Shown piece by piece: positions 42,090-50,753 of a stretch of 64,000 nt of DNA (positions within the stretch are counted from its first letter, which is position 1; each line of letters begins with the position of its first letter). The stretch lies in the NCBI GenBank assembly GCA_945861635.1, contig CAMAWH010000005.1, positions 62,001 through 126,000 of the forward strand. Reading direction: 5' to 3'. A program made the position numbers and the translations under genes. The DNA comes from Klebsiella pneumoniae (GTDB lineage Bacteria; Myxococcota_A; UBA796; SXON01). The notes under the pieces are model-generated. The model was given only the letters and a program-made list of their open reading frames with translations, was not told the DNA's origin and did no database searches.

Positions 42090-43159
42090 ATCTGCTGCAT
42101 GCGCATGTTGCGCACGGTGACATCGGTGACGTTGACCTGACGGTAGTAATTGTCGGTGACAGACGTATTGCCGGTATTGTTCGCCAAATCGATCCGGACG
42201 CCCGGGAAGATGTGATTCAGATCCTCCCGCGCCGAACGAACGATCACGCTGAACCGCATCATGAAAACGTCGTCTGCGTCATTGGCATCCGAGCCATCCG
42301 ACCCGTTGTCGATCGATTCATTCCAACTGCCGCCGGTCGGGTCCGTCTCGCACGAATCGCCATGGAAGCAGTACTGGACCTGAAGGTCCTCGACGTTGTC
42401 CACCAGCGGAATGTCGTCCGCGTCCGGGGACTCAAAATCGAGGTCCATCATCAGCACCGGGTGTTCGGGCGTGCCAGCCCCGACGCCGTCATCGTCGGCG
42501 TCGATGTAGAACGTCGCCACCTCGGCCCGCGAACAAACCATGCTCGCCGGAAGATTTTCGTCACTTGGGCAACTCGCGCTGTAATCCGCAAACCCGGAGG
42601 CCTCCTCGACGGCGAGCAACCCGGTCGTCGCGTTGCCACTGTCCGCGATCTGCCATAGAAAGCTACGGTATCCGCCAGCTGAAGCGTAGTCGTAGCACAT
42701 GACCATTTCGCCGACGCGGTACTGTGCGATCCGCGTGCTGTTGTAGAGCACACCCATCTCAAACGTCAGGTCCGTCGTCCCGCATTGCGCGACGATGCCC
42801 GCCTCCGTCATCATCACGAGGTCCGGATCCATCGATACGAACGTGACGGCGTCACTGCCGTTCGGCCCCGTGCCGTCGTACGAGATGATGGCCGGGAGCA
42901 CGTTGTCGGCGCTCGAGCCGTAGCCGAACTCGCCAACGGTGACGCCGCTCGTTCCCATGCCGGCCTGCCGTGCGGTGCGCGAAAGGACGTCCAGCGAAAG
43001 ACGGGCATTCTGGTGCATCTCCATCTGGAGATCCTGATAGACGAACGCCTTCAACTGGTTGTTGAAGAGCCCGTACAGACCCGCCACCACGACCATGCCG
43101 ATGGCCACGGCGATCATCACCTCCAACAACGTGAATCCGCGACGAGTTGACACGCGCAT
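42086..43159 (-). CDS. pilW: PilW-like minor pilin
   Basis: Prepilin-like protein of 357 aa. The leader MRVSTRRG is cleaved before FTLLEVMIAVAIGMVVVAGLYG, a class III signal with Glu+5 present. The large C-terminal domain contains several Cys (CGTTDLTF, MVCSRAEV, CFHGDSCET) likely forming disulfides, and an acidic DADDDGVGAGTPE-type loop that could bind calcium. The ATG at 43159 shares its A with the pilV stop codon (TGATG); the longer frame to 43204 is not needed. Size fits PilW, the largest minor pilin. Confidence 0.88.
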   Translation of the reverse strand: MRVSTRRGFTLLEVMIAVAIGMVVVAGLYGLFNNQLKAFVYQDLQMEMHQNARLSLDVLSRTARQAGMGTSGVTVGEFGYGSSADNVLPAIISYDGTGPNGSDAVTFVSMDPDLVMMTEAGIVAQCGTTDLTFEMGVLYNSTRIAQYRVGEMVMCYDYASAGGYRSFLWQIADSGNATTGLLAVEEASGFADYSASCPSDENLPASMVCSRAEVATFYIDADDDGVGAGTPEHPVLMMDLDFESPDADDIPLVDNVEDLQVQYCFHGDSCETDPTGGSWNESIDNGSDGSDANDADDVFMMRFSVIVRSAREDLNHIFPGVRIDLANNTGNTSVTDNYYRQVNVTDVTVRNMRMQQM

Positions 43160-43653
43160 CAGGAATCCCGGAAGCGGAAGGAGGAGATGGTTGTTCCGTG
43201 CCACGTGGAGAATGCAGCGTCCTCGTAGGTACAGCGTACACGGACCCGCACCCAGGTCGCATCATCGTCCATATTTTCGACGTCCCAGCTCAGGGTGTAC
43301 AGGATGCCACCGTGGGTGATGTCCGTGTCATTCGCGGCGTTGACCTCACTCTTTGTCGTCGGCCACCAGAGTGGGCTCCATTCATCCGCCGTCATGACCG
43401 CGTCCGTCTCGAAGCCCTGCGTCAAATCGGTGGGCCGGGCCGAAACCCCCTCCCAGGGGACGGCGAGCAGGCGCTCCATTTGCGATTGCGCGAGGTAGGT
43501 GCAGTCGGTGAGGCGGCGCGCGTTCATGTTGGATCGCACCGCCTGACTATGGAAGCCGAACATTACGATCAGCGACGCCCCGAGTACCGCCGAGGCGATC
43601 AGCACCTCGACGAGCGTGAATCCGGCGCGCGTGGAGCGAACGAGGCGCTTCAT
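43159..43653 (-). CDS. pilV: PilV-like minor pilin
   Basis: Prepilin of 164 aa: leader MKRLVRSTRAG, then FTLVEVLIASAVLGASLIVMFG with Glu+5. The remainder has the PilV-like TYLAQSQMERLLAVPW helix and a beta-rich C-terminus with WVRVRVRCTYED. The ATG overlaps the stop of the preceding prepilin gene by ATGA. It should be processed by PilD, which is not in the window. Confidence 0.88.
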   Translation of the reverse strand: MKRLVRSTRAGFTLVEVLIASAVLGASLIVMFGFHSQAVRSNMNARRLTDCTYLAQSQMERLLAVPWEGVSARPTDLTQGFETDAVMTADEWSPLWWPTTKSEVNAANDTDITHGGILYTLSWDVENMDDDATWVRVRVRCTYEDAAFSTWHGTTISSFRFRDS

Positions 43654-44384
43654 TCGGATGTCGTCGTTGCGGTGCCGACCGCGCCGGATGGCAATGACGT
43701 GGAGCTGCTGGATTCGATGCGCGCGAGCCCGCCACGGGAAAGCGTGACGTTCACCGCCTCATCCACGCCTTCGGAAAGGCCAAACTTATTCACGAATTCC
43801 AACCGCAGGTAGCCATCGACAAAGTCTCCCGCCGGATTTTCCAGCCATCCGCGCGGAGAGAATACGACACAATCTTCGTTGCCGGTGCCGGAGCCCTCGA
43901 GCGTGGGCCACGGGGCGAGGCTGATCCACGGCGCCTCGTTCGCGCCGTCTTTGCTGATCGACCGCTCGCCTTCGTTGCTGTTCGGCGTTGCATCGCGATC
44001 TTCTGGAAGGGTATCCCACTCGGTGCTGGCCGTGGCCCGGTTTCCTATCTGCAGGTTCCACTCGCCGATTTGCGCCTCCTGGGGGTCCATGGCGGTGTCG
44101 GCGGCCAGAAAATGGAGGCGCGTCTGCTTGCCGGTCGCCACGGCATACGCCCGGAGATACCCGACGTCCGACTGTAGTAATCGCGCGGCCTGCATCATGT
44201 TGTACCGAGTTCTCCCGCGATTCATGGAGCCCCAACCGAGCGATGCCAGAATGACGACGATCGCCACCGCGACGACAAGTTCGACCAAGGTGTGTGCCTT
44301 GCGTACGCGTGCAAAACGCGTGCCCAGCGAACGTCGAAGGTAGGTCCGTCGACCGAGGCGCGGAACTGGGAAGAAATTACCCAT
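43650..44384 (-). CDS. FimU/GspH-type pseudopilin with an atypical processing site
   Basis: Protein of 244 aa with the hydrophobic helix HTLVELVVAVAIVVILASLGWG after a basic leader. The cleavage site reads RKA|HTLVEL: Ala at -1 and His at +1 instead of Gly|Phe, with Glu+5 kept. The GspH-like region (ARLLQSDVGYLRAYAVATGKQ, then CVVFSPRGWLENPAGDF) resembles FimU, which usually starts this operon. The leader from the ATG at 44384 is long (34 residues). It starts 11 bases after the TPR lipoprotein gene. Confidence 0.8.
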   Translation of the reverse strand: MGNFFPVPRLGRRTYLRRSLGTRFARVRKAHTLVELVVAVAIVVILASLGWGSMNRGRTRYNMMQAARLLQSDVGYLRAYAVATGKQTRLHFLAADTAMDPQEAQIGEWNLQIGNRATASTEWDTLPEDRDATPNSNEGERSISKDGANEAPWISLAPWPTLEGSGTGNEDCVVFSPRGWLENPAGDFVDGYLRLEFVNKFGLSEGVDEAVNVTLSRGGLARIESSSSTSLPSGAVGTATTTSE

Positions 44385-44395
44385 GACGGAACACT

Positions 44396-45184
44396 CTACC
44401 CATCTCGTTGGCCCGGGCACAGGTCATCGACAAGTCCGCGGCGCCGGCGGACCTCCCTCCTCGTCGCCGCGAACGCGGGGAGCGGTGCGCCAGTCGCCTC
44501 GGCGGAGTCCAGCGCACGGTCGGCCTCGTCGAGCCAAGAATAGACCGGAGGCGCGGTTTCCGCGCACCGTTTTTCGTCCACACGCTTGCCCGTGAGGGCC
44601 AGCAAGGATCGCGCGCGCGTGAGATGAGCATTGGCCTTTGCCGACCCGACGGCGGCGAGCGCGACGGCGCGGTCGGCGGCCGCGAGCGCGTCGTCGTTAC
44701 GGTCCAGTTGGAGTAGCGCCTCCGCCCGACCCTGATGGAACTCAGCCTGTCCCGCCTCCTCAACCACGAGCGCATCGAGCGCGAGCAACGCCTCCGCATG
44801 CCGCCCATTTGACAGGTCCAGGAGAGCCAGACTCAACCGGATACGACGATCGTTTGGCGAGCGCGCCAACGCCTCTTCAAACTGCTTCCGCGCGGCCAGC
44901 GGCTGGCCCTCCGCCATCGCCACGCTACCCAATCCCTTGTACCCCAGCGGACTCTCCGGATGAACACGAACACACTGGGAAAACGCATCGCGAGCCGATT
45001 CACGCTGGCCCGCAAGATGGTACGTCCACCCCAACCCATACAACGCATCGGCGCTCGTCGGATCCTTGGCGAGTGCGGCACGGTACTCGCTCTCGGCGGC
45101 GTCAAGCTCGCCTGCGTGAAGCGCACGATCTCCGGCGCGCACATCGCCCGAAACGCCGCACGCGAACACGATGAACAATATCAA
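44396..45184 (-). CDS. TPR lipoprotein
   Basis: Protein of 262 aa with a minimal lipoprotein leader (MILFIVFAC) directly followed by TPR units: GELDAAESEYRAALAKDPTS, ALYGLGWTYHLAGQRESARDAF, GSVAMAEGQPLAARKQFEEAL and RNDDALAAADRAVAL. The start is a TTG overlapping the regulator's stop (TTGA). The position at the head of the minor pilin genes suggests a PilF/Tgl-like pilotin role for PilQ. This is plausible because Tgl and PilF are TPR lipoproteins, but it is not proven by sequence. Confidence 0.75.
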   Translation of the reverse strand: MILFIVFACGVSGDVRAGDRALHAGELDAAESEYRAALAKDPTSADALYGLGWTYHLAGQRESARDAFSQCVRVHPESPLGYKGLGSVAMAEGQPLAARKQFEEALARSPNDRRIRLSLALLDLSNGRHAEALLALDALVVEEAGQAEFHQGRAEALLQLDRNDDALAAADRAVALAAVGSAKANAHLTRARSLLALTGKRVDEKRCAETAPPVYSWLDEADRALDSAEATGAPLPAFAATRREVRRRRGLVDDLCPGQRDG

Positions 45185-46539
45185 GATTCTATGCCATATT
45201 CACGCATTTTGTACAATAGCGCCTTGTACGAGATTTCCAGCGCCCGCGATGCCGCCGCCTTGTTGCCTGCACTTACGACGAGCGCCCGCCGGATGAGTTC
45301 CATTTCCAACCGCTGGGTTTGGCGCGGAATCGAAACGTCATCCGCAGCGACCGCCTGACCAGACTTCGCCTGCCGCAATTCCTGAGGAAGATCCTCTACT
45401 GTCAGCGAATCTCCCTCCCCCCGTATCAACGCGCTTTCCAGCGCGTGCTCCAACTGGCGCACGTTTCCGGGCCAGTTCTGCCGAACCAACGCCTGCATGA
45501 CGTCCTCGGGCACCGCCCTCGGCGCGACGCGTAAACGCCGACAAAGCGCCGCAACGAAATGTTCCACGAGCAGGGGGATGTCCTCCGGACGGTCGCGCAG
45601 CGGCGGAATCTCAACCCGCACCACCGCGAGCCGGTAGTACAGATCCTCGCGCAAGCGGGCAGGCTGCAAAGTTTGTGCCGTGGCAGCGATGATCCGCACA
45701 TCCAGCGGACGGTCACGCGCGTCGCCGAGGCGGCGGATCACTTTTTCCTGTAGAACACGCAAGAGTTTTGGCTGGAGAGCAATCGGAAGGTCGCCGATTT
45801 CATCCAGAAATAACGTGCCACCGTCCGCCTGCTCAAACAAACCCGCGTGGTCACGTGCGGCCCCCGTAAACGCGCCGCGAGCGTGCCCGAACAACTCCCC
45901 CTCCATCAATCCCTCGGGGATCGCGGCGCAATTCACGGCAACCCACGCCTTCTGCGCGCGCGGCGACAATTTGTGAATCGCCCGGGCGAGTACTTCTTTG
46001 CCCGTACCGCTTTCGCCGAGGAGGAGCACACTCGAATCATGCTTCGCGGCCCGTGAAAGCATGCGTAGCATCTCCAATACGGTCGGTGACCGGCCGACGA
46101 ATCCTTCGACCGGCTCGCCCACACGCTCGGACAGGCGGGCATTTTCCATGGCCAAACGGCCGCGCTCGGCGGACAGGCTTTCCCGCTCCGCCAACTTGCG
46201 CAGGGCCAGGATGATTTCGTCTGCCTTGAATGGCTTGGACACGTAGTCGTACGCGCCTCTGCGCATTGCTTCAAGTGCATTTTCCATCGTGCCATACGCG
46301 CTCATCATGACGACGGGCGGCGCTCCGGGGGGCAGCGCAGCCAAGAACGCCAAGCCATCCATTTCCGGCATGCGAATATCGCAAAGGACAACGTCCGAAC
46401 TGCCAAGTTTGTCGAGGGCATCCTTGCCGTTTGCGGCAAGGATGACGGCATACCCGGCGCGGACGAGGATCACCTCGAGCAGGTGCCGGAGATTTTCCTC
46501 GTCATCGACGACGAGAATGCGCAAACGAGGCTCGGCCAC
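45181..46539 (-). CDS. Sigma-54-dependent response regulator (NtrC/PilR family)
   Basis: Protein of 452 aa with three domains. A receiver (ILVVDDEENLRHLLEV, VVLCDIRMPEMDG with the phospho-Asp, YVSKPF) is followed by a sigma-54 AAA+ domain: Walker A GESGTGKE, ELFGHARGAFTGAARDHAG with the sigma-54 contact GAFTGA, GGTLFLDEIGD, and the arginine finger region LREDLYYRLAV. A Fis-type helix-turn-helix is at the C-terminus (GNKAAASRALEISYKALLYKM). I use the GTG at 46539 (VAEPRLRILV); a TTG at 46569 is possible. No histidine kinase is adjacent. Transcription into the minor pilin genes suggests a PilR-like role. Confidence 0.93.
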   Translation of the reverse strand: MAEPRLRILVVDDEENLRHLLEVILVRAGYAVILAANGKDALDKLGSSDVVLCDIRMPEMDGLAFLAALPPGAPPVVMMSAYGTMENALEAMRRGAYDYVSKPFKADEIILALRKLAERESLSAERGRLAMENARLSERVGEPVEGFVGRSPTVLEMLRMLSRAAKHDSSVLLLGESGTGKEVLARAIHKLSPRAQKAWVAVNCAAIPEGLMEGELFGHARGAFTGAARDHAGLFEQADGGTLFLDEIGDLPIALQPKLLRVLQEKVIRRLGDARDRPLDVRIIAATAQTLQPARLREDLYYRLAVVRVEIPPLRDRPEDIPLLVEHFVAALCRRLRVAPRAVPEDVMQALVRQNWPGNVRQLEHALESALIRGEGDSLTVEDLPQELRQAKSGQAVAADDVSIPRQTQRLEMELIRRALVVSAGNKAAASRALEISYKALLYKMREYGIES

Positions 46540-46610
46540 GGCGGGATCATAGCCCCTCGGGGACGTCAAGTGGCCTTCGGCGCAATAGGCGGCTCGTTCG
46601 GACGGCCCAC

Positions 46611-47885
46611 GTGCCTCGACTTCTGCAACTGGTCCACGGCTACCCGCCGGACGAAAACGCTGGTACGGAACGGTATGCGCAGCGCGTCACCGCGGGCCTG
46701 CGCGGGCGCGGTTGGGACGTTCAGGTCATCGCCGCTACACGCAGACTCGGCGCAGCAATGTACACAACGAGTTCCTCGGATGGCGTCACGCGCGTCGTGA
46801 ACAACGCGCCATTTTCCGGTGTCCGGCGGGCGGAGCGTGACGCTGCCGTGGCAGGCGTGATCGAGCGCGAAATCGCTGCATTCCGCCCCGACATCGTGCA
46901 CGTGCAGCACGCGATGTTTCTCGACACATCGTTTCGGTGCGACGTCCCGATGGTTTGGACGATCCACGATGCGTGGGGCTGGTGCGCGGCGGGTGGGAGC
47001 CTCGTCCGGGATGACGCGGCGTGTTCGGGGCCCAGCGCCGCGTGTGCCCGCTGTGCGTCGGCGTGGTGTCACGACGCACCCGCCGTCGACAGGGCGCTGG
47101 ACATCGCGGGGATCCTCGGGCGCGTCGTTCCCCCTTCTCGCATGCACCGGACGTGGCAGAGCCTGCCTGCGAGCTTCCGCTCCCTCGCGACGAGGCCAGG
47201 CCGCCCGGTGACACAGAGCCAGGTCGATGCGCGCCACCGCGCGCTGCGCGAATTTGCCGGCCGTTGTGCCGCCGTCGTGTCACCGAGCCGATGGTACGCC
47301 GCAGAGGCAGAGCGGCACGGACTCGGAAAACCATGGCTACTTCCTCATGGTGTGGAGATTCCGACCGCGCGCCGCGTTCGGGAAACGAACGCCCCGCTGA
47401 TTTTTCTTGGCACCATCGCCCGACAGAAGGGACCGGACCTCGTCCGGGCGGCGCATGCGCGCTCGGGCGTGCGGGTGGAGCTACGGGTTTACGGCCCGCC
47501 GGGTCCTGATCCCGCCTACGTTCTGGGCGTTCCAAACGAGGGCCCGTGTCCCGACGTGGCAGAAACGTTGGCCGGTGCAAGGGCGCTCGTGATGGGGTCG
47601 ATCTGGCCGGAGAACGCCCCGCTCGTGATTCTTGAGGCTCGGGCGGCCGGGTGTCCAGTCATCGCACCGAAAATCGGTGGTATTCCGGAGATTTTAGAGG
47701 ACGGCGTGGACGGTCTGCTCTACCCACCCGGCGACGTCGACGCCCTGTCGACCTGCATGAAACGGCTCGCGAGTCGCGAGTTCTCTCCCCGGGTACCGCC
47801 TTCGTTCAACGCACACCTCGACGCGCTGCAAGCGATCTACGCGCCGTTGCTTCCACCGTTTACAACGCCAAATCACGGTCGATGA
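46611..47885 (+). CDS. Glycosyltransferase family 4 protein
   Basis: GT-B fold glycosyltransferase of 424 aa. The N-terminus LLQLVHGYPPDENAGTERYAQ is the classic GT4 donor/acceptor loop. It is followed by FRPDIVHVQHAMF, WTIHDAWGWCAAGG, a Cys-rich insert (CSGPSAACARCASAWC) and VVSPSRWYAAEAERHG. The C-terminal half has FLGTIARQKGPDLV and the donor-binding E(x7)E region ENAPLVILEARAAGCPVIAPKIGG. The start is a GTG at 46611. Sugar and acceptor are unknown. The partner at 48551 shares the HDPW/HDAW and Cys-cluster features. Confidence 0.9.
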   Translation: MPRLLQLVHGYPPDENAGTERYAQRVTAGLRGRGWDVQVIAATRRLGAAMYTTSSSDGVTRVVNNAPFSGVRRAERDAAVAGVIEREIAAFRPDIVHVQHAMFLDTSFRCDVPMVWTIHDAWGWCAAGGSLVRDDAACSGPSAACARCASAWCHDAPAVDRALDIAGILGRVVPPSRMHRTWQSLPASFRSLATRPGRPVTQSQVDARHRALREFAGRCAAVVSPSRWYAAEAERHGLGKPWLLPHGVEIPTARRVRETNAPLIFLGTIARQKGPDLVRAAHARSGVRVELRVYGPPGPDPAYVLGVPNEGPCPDVAETLAGARALVMGSIWPENAPLVILEARAAGCPVIAPKIGGIPEILEDGVDGLLYPPGDVDALSTCMKRLASREFSPRVPPSFNAHLDALQAIYAPLLPPFTTPNHGR

Positions 47886-48116
47886 GCCCTTCTCAAACGG
47901 CACGTTCTCGCCGCAGTGGAAACGACGCGAATCAAGGATTCGTCGGGAGCCGCAAGGGCGTTGGCAAATATCCGCGCCCACGCTGGGAACGCGCGCACAA
48001 CGGCCACCACGCCGATGCGCAAACCGTGCCGAAGCGACACCAAATCTGACGACGCGCCACCCACGCGGCGCGCCCTACCCACGATCAGCGGTAGACTCCC
48101 GGCGCCGGGAGGTTGC

Positions 48117-48554
48117 ATGCGCCGCGACGTGGGCAGGGTCAGCGAGCAACTCGCGGAATGGTTGACACGAATGGAAATCGACGCCGATCGCGGCGACGAG
48201 GGCATCACGTTCCTGAAGTTTGGCTCGACGGCCGTGATGATCTCCGTTTTTGAGGACGACGGACACGCGTTCGTACGGCTTGCGTCGACGGTACTCGCCG
48301 GCGTGACGCCGAAGGTGGAGTTGCTCACGCGCCTCCTTCGGCTCAACGCTGAGGTGCTCGTTGGAAGTTTTGTCCTGTTCGATGACCACACCTTGGCCTT
48401 TACGTCGACGCTCTTGGCAGATGAGTTGGACTATGACGGATTCGCGTGGGCGCTGACCTATGTCGCGCGTGTGGGCGATGATAACGACGAAGAACTTCAG
48501 GCCTTGGCCGGTGGATTTCGTGTCGAGGACCTGCTCGACGGGGAGGTCGGCTGA
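48117..48554 (+). CDS. YbjN-like small protein
   Basis: Cytoplasmic protein of 145 aa resembling YbjN/type III chaperone-like folds: LAEWLTRMEIDADRGDEGITFLKFGSTAVMISVFEDDGH, then a hydrophobic core and LLRLNAEVLVGSFVLFDDHTLAFTSTL, ending in an acidic helix. GGGAGG 4 bases before the ATG at 48117 decides the start over the longer frame from 47916. The 231 bp upstream (47886-48116) shows only a weak 55-codon frame and no clear promoter. It overlaps the second glycosyltransferase by CTGA. Confidence 0.7.
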   Translation: MRRDVGRVSEQLAEWLTRMEIDADRGDEGITFLKFGSTAVMISVFEDDGHAFVRLASTVLAGVTPKVELLTRLLRLNAEVLVGSFVLFDDHTLAFTSTLLADELDYDGFAWALTYVARVGDDNDEELQALAGGFRVEDLLDGEVG

Positions 48555-49699
48555 GCGCGCCACCGCACGCGGGCGAACCCCTGCGTATTCTGCACGTCTC
48601 ACACGCGTGGGAGCACGGTGGCAGTGCGCTGTACGCAAGTGGTCTCGTGCGAGCGCAAACCGACGCGGGTCACGACGTGCGCCGGTTTGGCCCGGTGAAA
48701 CGGCCCGATCGCGGCCTCGGAGGACGAAATCATAGAATTGAGGCGATGTTTACCGCGGAGCTGGCGGCGCAGGGCGGCACCGATATCGTCCACATCCACC
48801 ATCTGTCGGGGCTCTCGTTGGGCATCCCGACGATCGCGCAGGCTGCGGGCGCGCGCGTCGTCCTGACCCTGCACGATCCGTGGCTCCTGTGCGCACGCGG
48901 ACAGCTCATCGATCGCCTCGGCGACCAATGTGTCGGCCCCGATGTTTCCCGATGCGCGCGTTGCGTCGCGGACGCGGTTTGGGCGCCTGTCCCGTTCGCA
49001 CACCGACTCCCCCCGCGGACCCGGCCGATTCGTCTTCGAAACGCGCATGTTTCCACGGCACTGGCGGCGGTCGATCTCCTGCACGCGCCGTCGCGCCACC
49101 TGGCGGCACGGTTTTCCGGAGCGGAGGTCATTCCGCTGCCGCTGCTCCGCGCCGTGCCACCGGCAGGCGATGCAGGCAATGGCCCGCTCCGGTTCTTGTT
49201 CCTCGGTGCCCTGATTCCTACCAAGGGGGCGGACATCGCGCTTGACGCCTTCTCAAGGCTGCCGAAGGGTATTTCTACGCTCACGGTCGCCGGGCCGGTG
49301 CTCGCGTACAACGGCTCCACGCGATGGGGGCAGCAGCTTGTGGCGCGGGCGAGCGTCACGCACGGTGTCCGCTTCGTCGGGAGCGTGGAGCACACGGAGG
49401 TGCCAGACCTCCTCGAAGCGTCGGACGTTCTGTTGTTCCCGAGTCGGTGGATCGAGAACAGTCCCTTTGTCCTACGGGAAGCGACCGCTGCGGGCTTGCG
49501 CGTGATCTCGAGCGCGGGCCCGGCGACGGACGAACTCGCCCCGGCTGCTCGGCGGGTCCATGGGGCCGCTGTGGAAGGGTGGGAGCGGGCAATGCGCGAG
49601 GAGGTCGCGGTTGGCAGGGGGCGACTGCTTCCGCGCCCATGGCCGAGCATGACCGATCACGCGCAAGCGATGGTCGAACGCTACCGCGCCCTGCGATAG
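48551..49699 (+). CDS. Glycosyltransferase family 4 protein with CTG start
   Basis: GT4 enzyme of 382 aa. An ATG/GTG start would place the N-terminus at 48647 and remove the conserved first strand (LRILHVSHAWEHGGSALYAS). Reading back gives a CTG at 48551 overlapping the preceding stop as CTGA, which I take as the start. Further motifs are DIVHIHHLSG, LTLHDPWLLCARG, a Cys pair (CARC), FLGALIPTKGADIA and the donor-binding ENSPFVLREATAAGLRVI. It is paralogous to the enzyme at 46611-47885 (HDPW/HDAW, CARC). Probably acts in lipopolysaccharide or exopolysaccharide assembly. Confidence 0.85.
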   Translation: MSAPPHAGEPLRILHVSHAWEHGGSALYASGLVRAQTDAGHDVRRFGPVKRPDRGLGGRNHRIEAMFTAELAAQGGTDIVHIHHLSGLSLGIPTIAQAAGARVVLTLHDPWLLCARGQLIDRLGDQCVGPDVSRCARCVADAVWAPVPFAHRLPPRTRPIRLRNAHVSTALAAVDLLHAPSRHLAARFSGAEVIPLPLLRAVPPAGDAGNGPLRFLFLGALIPTKGADIALDAFSRLPKGISTLTVAGPVLAYNGSTRWGQQLVARASVTHGVRFVGSVEHTEVPDLLEASDVLLFPSRWIENSPFVLREATAAGLRVISSAGPATDELAPAARRVHGAAVEGWERAMREEVAVGRGRLLPRPWPSMTDHAQAMVERYRALR

Positions 49700-49709
49700 G
49701 CTCGTCGTC

Positions 49710-50729
49710 ATGCTGTTTCTGCCTATCGCTGCGGCGCTTGCCCAAGACGCATGCGGAGCGTGCTGCCGCGCCGGCGGGCTCGCGGCCTGTCCGTCCGAAT
49801 TGCGGGTGTTGTCCGAGGGGTCGCGCGTGGCGCGCGGACCGACCGGATGGACAGTCTCGGGCCAGTGGGTCATTCCTTGCGACGGTCAAGCGCGCTACGA
49901 CGCAGAGGGAACCGTCTCGATTGACCACGAGCCCAGCTACGGCGAACTCGTCATGTCCGCGCTGAATCCGTTGCAAGTGCACTGTTTCGATCAGGCTTGT
50001 GCGCTGCCCGTTGGCACCTGTCTATCCCCGGCCAACGATCAGGGGGCCATCACGCTCGTCGATTGCGCTGACACCCTGCCCGTCGATGCCCGTGCCATGG
50101 CGCGGCCACCGGGACTGAGGCCGGGCCCCGGAGCCCTGGTTGTCGTCGTGGACGGAAAGCCGCTGGTCGCCGATTTGATGGTGGTCCAGCCCTACGCAGC
50201 AACGCCCCTGGCCGCCACCCTCTCCGCGTCGCCCGCACCGCCGACCCCACCCGTCGGCGCAGGACCGGCACCGCCGAGCTTTCCCGTACCGGGTCAGGCC
50301 AGCGCGGGGCAGACTGCCGGGTCCCTCGACCTTCCCGCTGACCCACCTGACGTCTGCAAGCCCCCTGGGGACGCCATGCGTGGCGAGGGGCGCCGTCGCG
50401 TGGACATGGGGGATGAACGCCGAATGATGAAGGACTCCGCGGGGGCCGCCCGGGAATACCGGGCCGCACTGACGATGGACACCTGCAACGGCTACGCTTG
50501 GCTCGGCCTGGGCGAGGCGGCGGCCCAATTGAGCCGTCCTGACGTGGCGATTCGCGCGTTGAAGAACGCGACAAACCTTCTGCCCAAGCACTACGGCGCA
50601 TGGGTGCTCCTCGGCAAAGCCTACGAGGCCATCGGCCAGCGCACGATGGCGGGAAATGCGTATTCTGAAGCGCTGAAACTCTCGCCTGGCCTCCCCGATG
50701 CGGTCGAGGGCTACGCACGTACCCACTGA
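49710..50729 (+). CDS. Secreted TPR protein upstream of tolQ
   Basis: Protein of 339 aa. It has a short signal peptide (LFLPIAAALAQDA), a Cys-rich mature start (CGACC), a beta-rich middle with WTVSGQWVIPCDGQA, a Pro/Ala-rich linker (about 165-205) and two or three C-terminal TPRs (MKDSAGAAREYRAALTMDTC, AWLGLGEAAAQLSRPDVAIRAL, AWVLLGKAYEAIGQRTMAGN). Tol-Pal clusters often end with the TPR protein CpoB (YbgF). Here a TPR protein precedes tolQ, so a related role is possible but unproven. 24 bp separates it from tolQ. Confidence 0.7.
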   Translation: MLFLPIAAALAQDACGACCRAGGLAACPSELRVLSEGSRVARGPTGWTVSGQWVIPCDGQARYDAEGTVSIDHEPSYGELVMSALNPLQVHCFDQACALPVGTCLSPANDQGAITLVDCADTLPVDARAMARPPGLRPGPGALVVVVDGKPLVADLMVVQPYAATPLAATLSASPAPPTPPVGAGPAPPSFPVPGQASAGQTAGSLDLPADPPDVCKPPGDAMRGEGRRRVDMGDERRMMKDSAGAAREYRAALTMDTCNGYAWLGLGEAAAQLSRPDVAIRALKNATNLLPKHYGAWVLLGKAYEAIGQRTMAGNAYSEALKLSPGLPDAVEGYARTH

Positions 50730-50753
50730 AGAAGAACGGGATAGACGAGCAGC

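Noticed and set aside
47882..48049. 55-codon frame after the first glycosyltransferase, overlapping its stop as ATGA
   Set aside because: Basic, low-complexity translation without motifs; the next gene has its own strong ribosome-binding site at 48107-48112.
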